Shown: positions 13,655-14,317 of the stretch, in pieces | Position numbering within the stretch: position 1 is the stretch's first letter | Layout of the letters: the number at the start of each line of letters is the position of its first letter | Assembly (NCBI GenBank): GCA_002327985.1 | Contig: DCVM01000023.1 | Location: 1 to 14,317 of the forward strand | Direction: 5' to 3' | DNA: 14,317 bases | DNA from: Syntrophaceae bacterium UBA2188 | GTDB lineage: Bacteria; Desulfobacterota; BSN033; UBA1163 | Program-made: the position numbers and the translations under genes | Notes under the pieces: model-generated | Told to the model about the DNA's origin: nothing | The model's input: the letters and a program-made list of their open reading frames with translations, nothing else | Database searches by the model: none

Positions 13655-14170
13655 TCAGGGTAAAAATTTAATTAAGATTTCAGGACGGAAGGCCTCTTGT
13701 CCGGAGCCAGATTTGCGAACAGGTCTTTTGTTGGCATCCAGAACCGATACATACCACCGCCCTTCTCTAACGTTACATTTAAAACTCTGTGTGCGCCACG
13801 TAAAGAAGCCTTGCCCCTTAAATTGGTTTCTTATCGCGCTGGCGAGTTCCAACCACCTCTCTTTCGTAATGCCTATATCAATCCTATCCGTCACCCCTTT
13901 TTCCGAAGCCCATGCGTGATAGATGGACATCTGCCCCTTTGCCCCAAGCATGGTCAACGCCCGTTCACTTGCCTTGATCTCCATCCACAAAAATAGTCCC
14001 TCGCCTTTCTTAATCTCAGCCATCCCTGAAAAAGGATTCACGGGTTCATGTTCTCGAACCCCCTTACAAAAGGATTCCCGCTCCACCTCAAACAATGCCT
14101 GAGCATTTCCATGGGAGATAGCGATGAAGAAGGCCATCAAGATTAAAACAGAACAAAGTAAGATTTTCAC
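13655..14170 (-). CDS. Secreted DUF2914-like protein
   Basis: The gene encodes 171 residues. A signal peptide (MKILLCSVLILMAFFIAISH, cleavage near AQA at 22-25) indicates export. The mature part reads FCKGVREHEPV, MSIYHAWASEKG, FFTWRTQSFKCNVREGRWYV and SVLDANKRPV. A C-x-x-V-x-x-x-E-P-V opening, a central H-W-like strand, W-R-T-x-S-x-K and G-x-W-x-V-x-V-x-D-A are features of DUF2914, a domain of unknown function. The assignment is by pattern only. The start is GTG 14170, the first start codon after an in-frame TGA; its best G-run is about 15 nt upstream, so translation may be weak. It is followed, 81 bp on, by the small membrane protein gene. Confidence 0.75.
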   Translation of the reverse strand: MKILLCSVLILMAFFIAISHGNAQALFEVERESFCKGVREHEPVNPFSGMAEIKKGEGLFLWMEIKASERALTMLGAKGQMSIYHAWASEKGVTDRIDIGITKERWLELASAIRNQFKGQGFFTWRTQSFKCNVREGRWYVSVLDANKRPVRKSGSGQEAFRPEILIKFLP

Positions 14171-14226
14171 CTCGATGACGATTCACCCCCTTTCTTAAAA
14201 TGTTGGGTTTAACATCCACTGAAATG

Positions 14227-14255
14227 ACTATATAAAAAATAGGGTCGATCGTCAA
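14227..14255 (-). promoter_or_regulatory. Promoter of the DUF2914-like gene
   Basis: On the minus strand TTGACG (14255-14250) and TATAGT (14232-14227) are 17 nt apart, near consensus. They lie 57 nt before the GTG. This promoter may also serve the small membrane protein gene and glpK. From 14256 to the end I see nothing else. Confidence 0.5.
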
Positions 14256-14317
14256 GGAAAGTAAGCGGAAGGTATGGGTTGACATTTAATGGGTGGAGTG
14301 TTAGGGGAACGTAAAAC

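Noticed and set aside
13585..13655. Possible terminators in the gap between the DUF2914-like and membrane protein genes
   Set aside because: CCCTC/GAGGG and CCCTGA/TCAGGG can pair but the stems are short or widely spaced and no T-run follows on the minus strand.
14088..14285. 65-codon frame overlapping the start of the DUF2914-like gene
   Set aside because: It runs across the predicted promoter and signal peptide region in another frame and has no motif; the signal peptide frame is better supported.
1..14317. CRISPR array, tRNA, rRNA, transposase or phage module
   Set aside because: I saw no regularly spaced repeats, no cloverleaf with a CCA-type end, no rRNA core motifs and no transposase or integrase motifs.

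Overview
The window looks like a chromosomal stretch of an anaerobic or microaerobic bacterium, most likely a Desulfobacterota/Deltaproteobacteria-type organism. This is an inference from gene content: a Tat-exported multi-cluster ferredoxin with a cytochrome b of the formate dehydrogenase type, a class I hybrid cluster protein, a persulfide/metal-sensing repressor, and remnants of a TRAP transporter and an acyl-CoA dehydrogenation gene. Base composition is moderate, GTG/TTG starts are used, and Shine-Dalgarno sites are strong (AAGGAGG type). I see no rRNA, tRNA, CRISPR array or intact insertion sequence.

Layout. At 1-903 (minus) is the N-terminal 301 codons of an archaeal-type AAA ATPase that runs off the left edge. 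It starts at TTG, and a 22-bp palindrome overlaps its promoter. A lipoprotein gene (1126-1530, plus) follows and ends in a strong hairpin. The section 1743-4497 (minus) is the most interesting part. It begins with a CsoR/CstR-type repressor behind a textbook promoter and operator. Next comes a Tat-signal four-cluster iron-sulfur protein, translationally coupled by TAATG to a cytochrome b. The cytochrome b carries a C-terminal CopZ-like HMA domain with its own perfect internal ribosome binding site. An FmdB-type zinc ribbon gene lies downstream. No catalytic subunit is present. The section 4790-5951 holds a PcaD-like alpha/beta hydrolase and a convergent cupin.

The section 6028-8203 is decayed. 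The 5' part of a 3-hydroxyacyl-CoA dehydrogenase gene runs directly into the 3' part of a TRAP transporter dctM gene, which also carries a frameshift. An intact GntR/FCD regulator sits just upstream. The section 8204-9612 has a glycerophosphodiester phosphodiesterase and a gamma-carbonic-anhydrase-like protein, separated by a structured 105-bp element with imperfect inverted ends. The gene hcp (9958-11589, plus) follows a triple half-site FNR/HcpR-like operator. The rest (minus) is glpK, a small two-helix membrane protein and a secreted DUF2914-like protein.

How they may work together (inference): the repressor, ferredoxin, cytochrome b and HMA genes look like a quinone-linked electron-transfer module. 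It is probably induced by copper or sulfane sulfur and docks to a catalytic subunit encoded elsewhere. GDPD and GlpK both yield glycerol 3-phosphate but are not in one operon. Hcp is probably part of a nitrosative-stress response.
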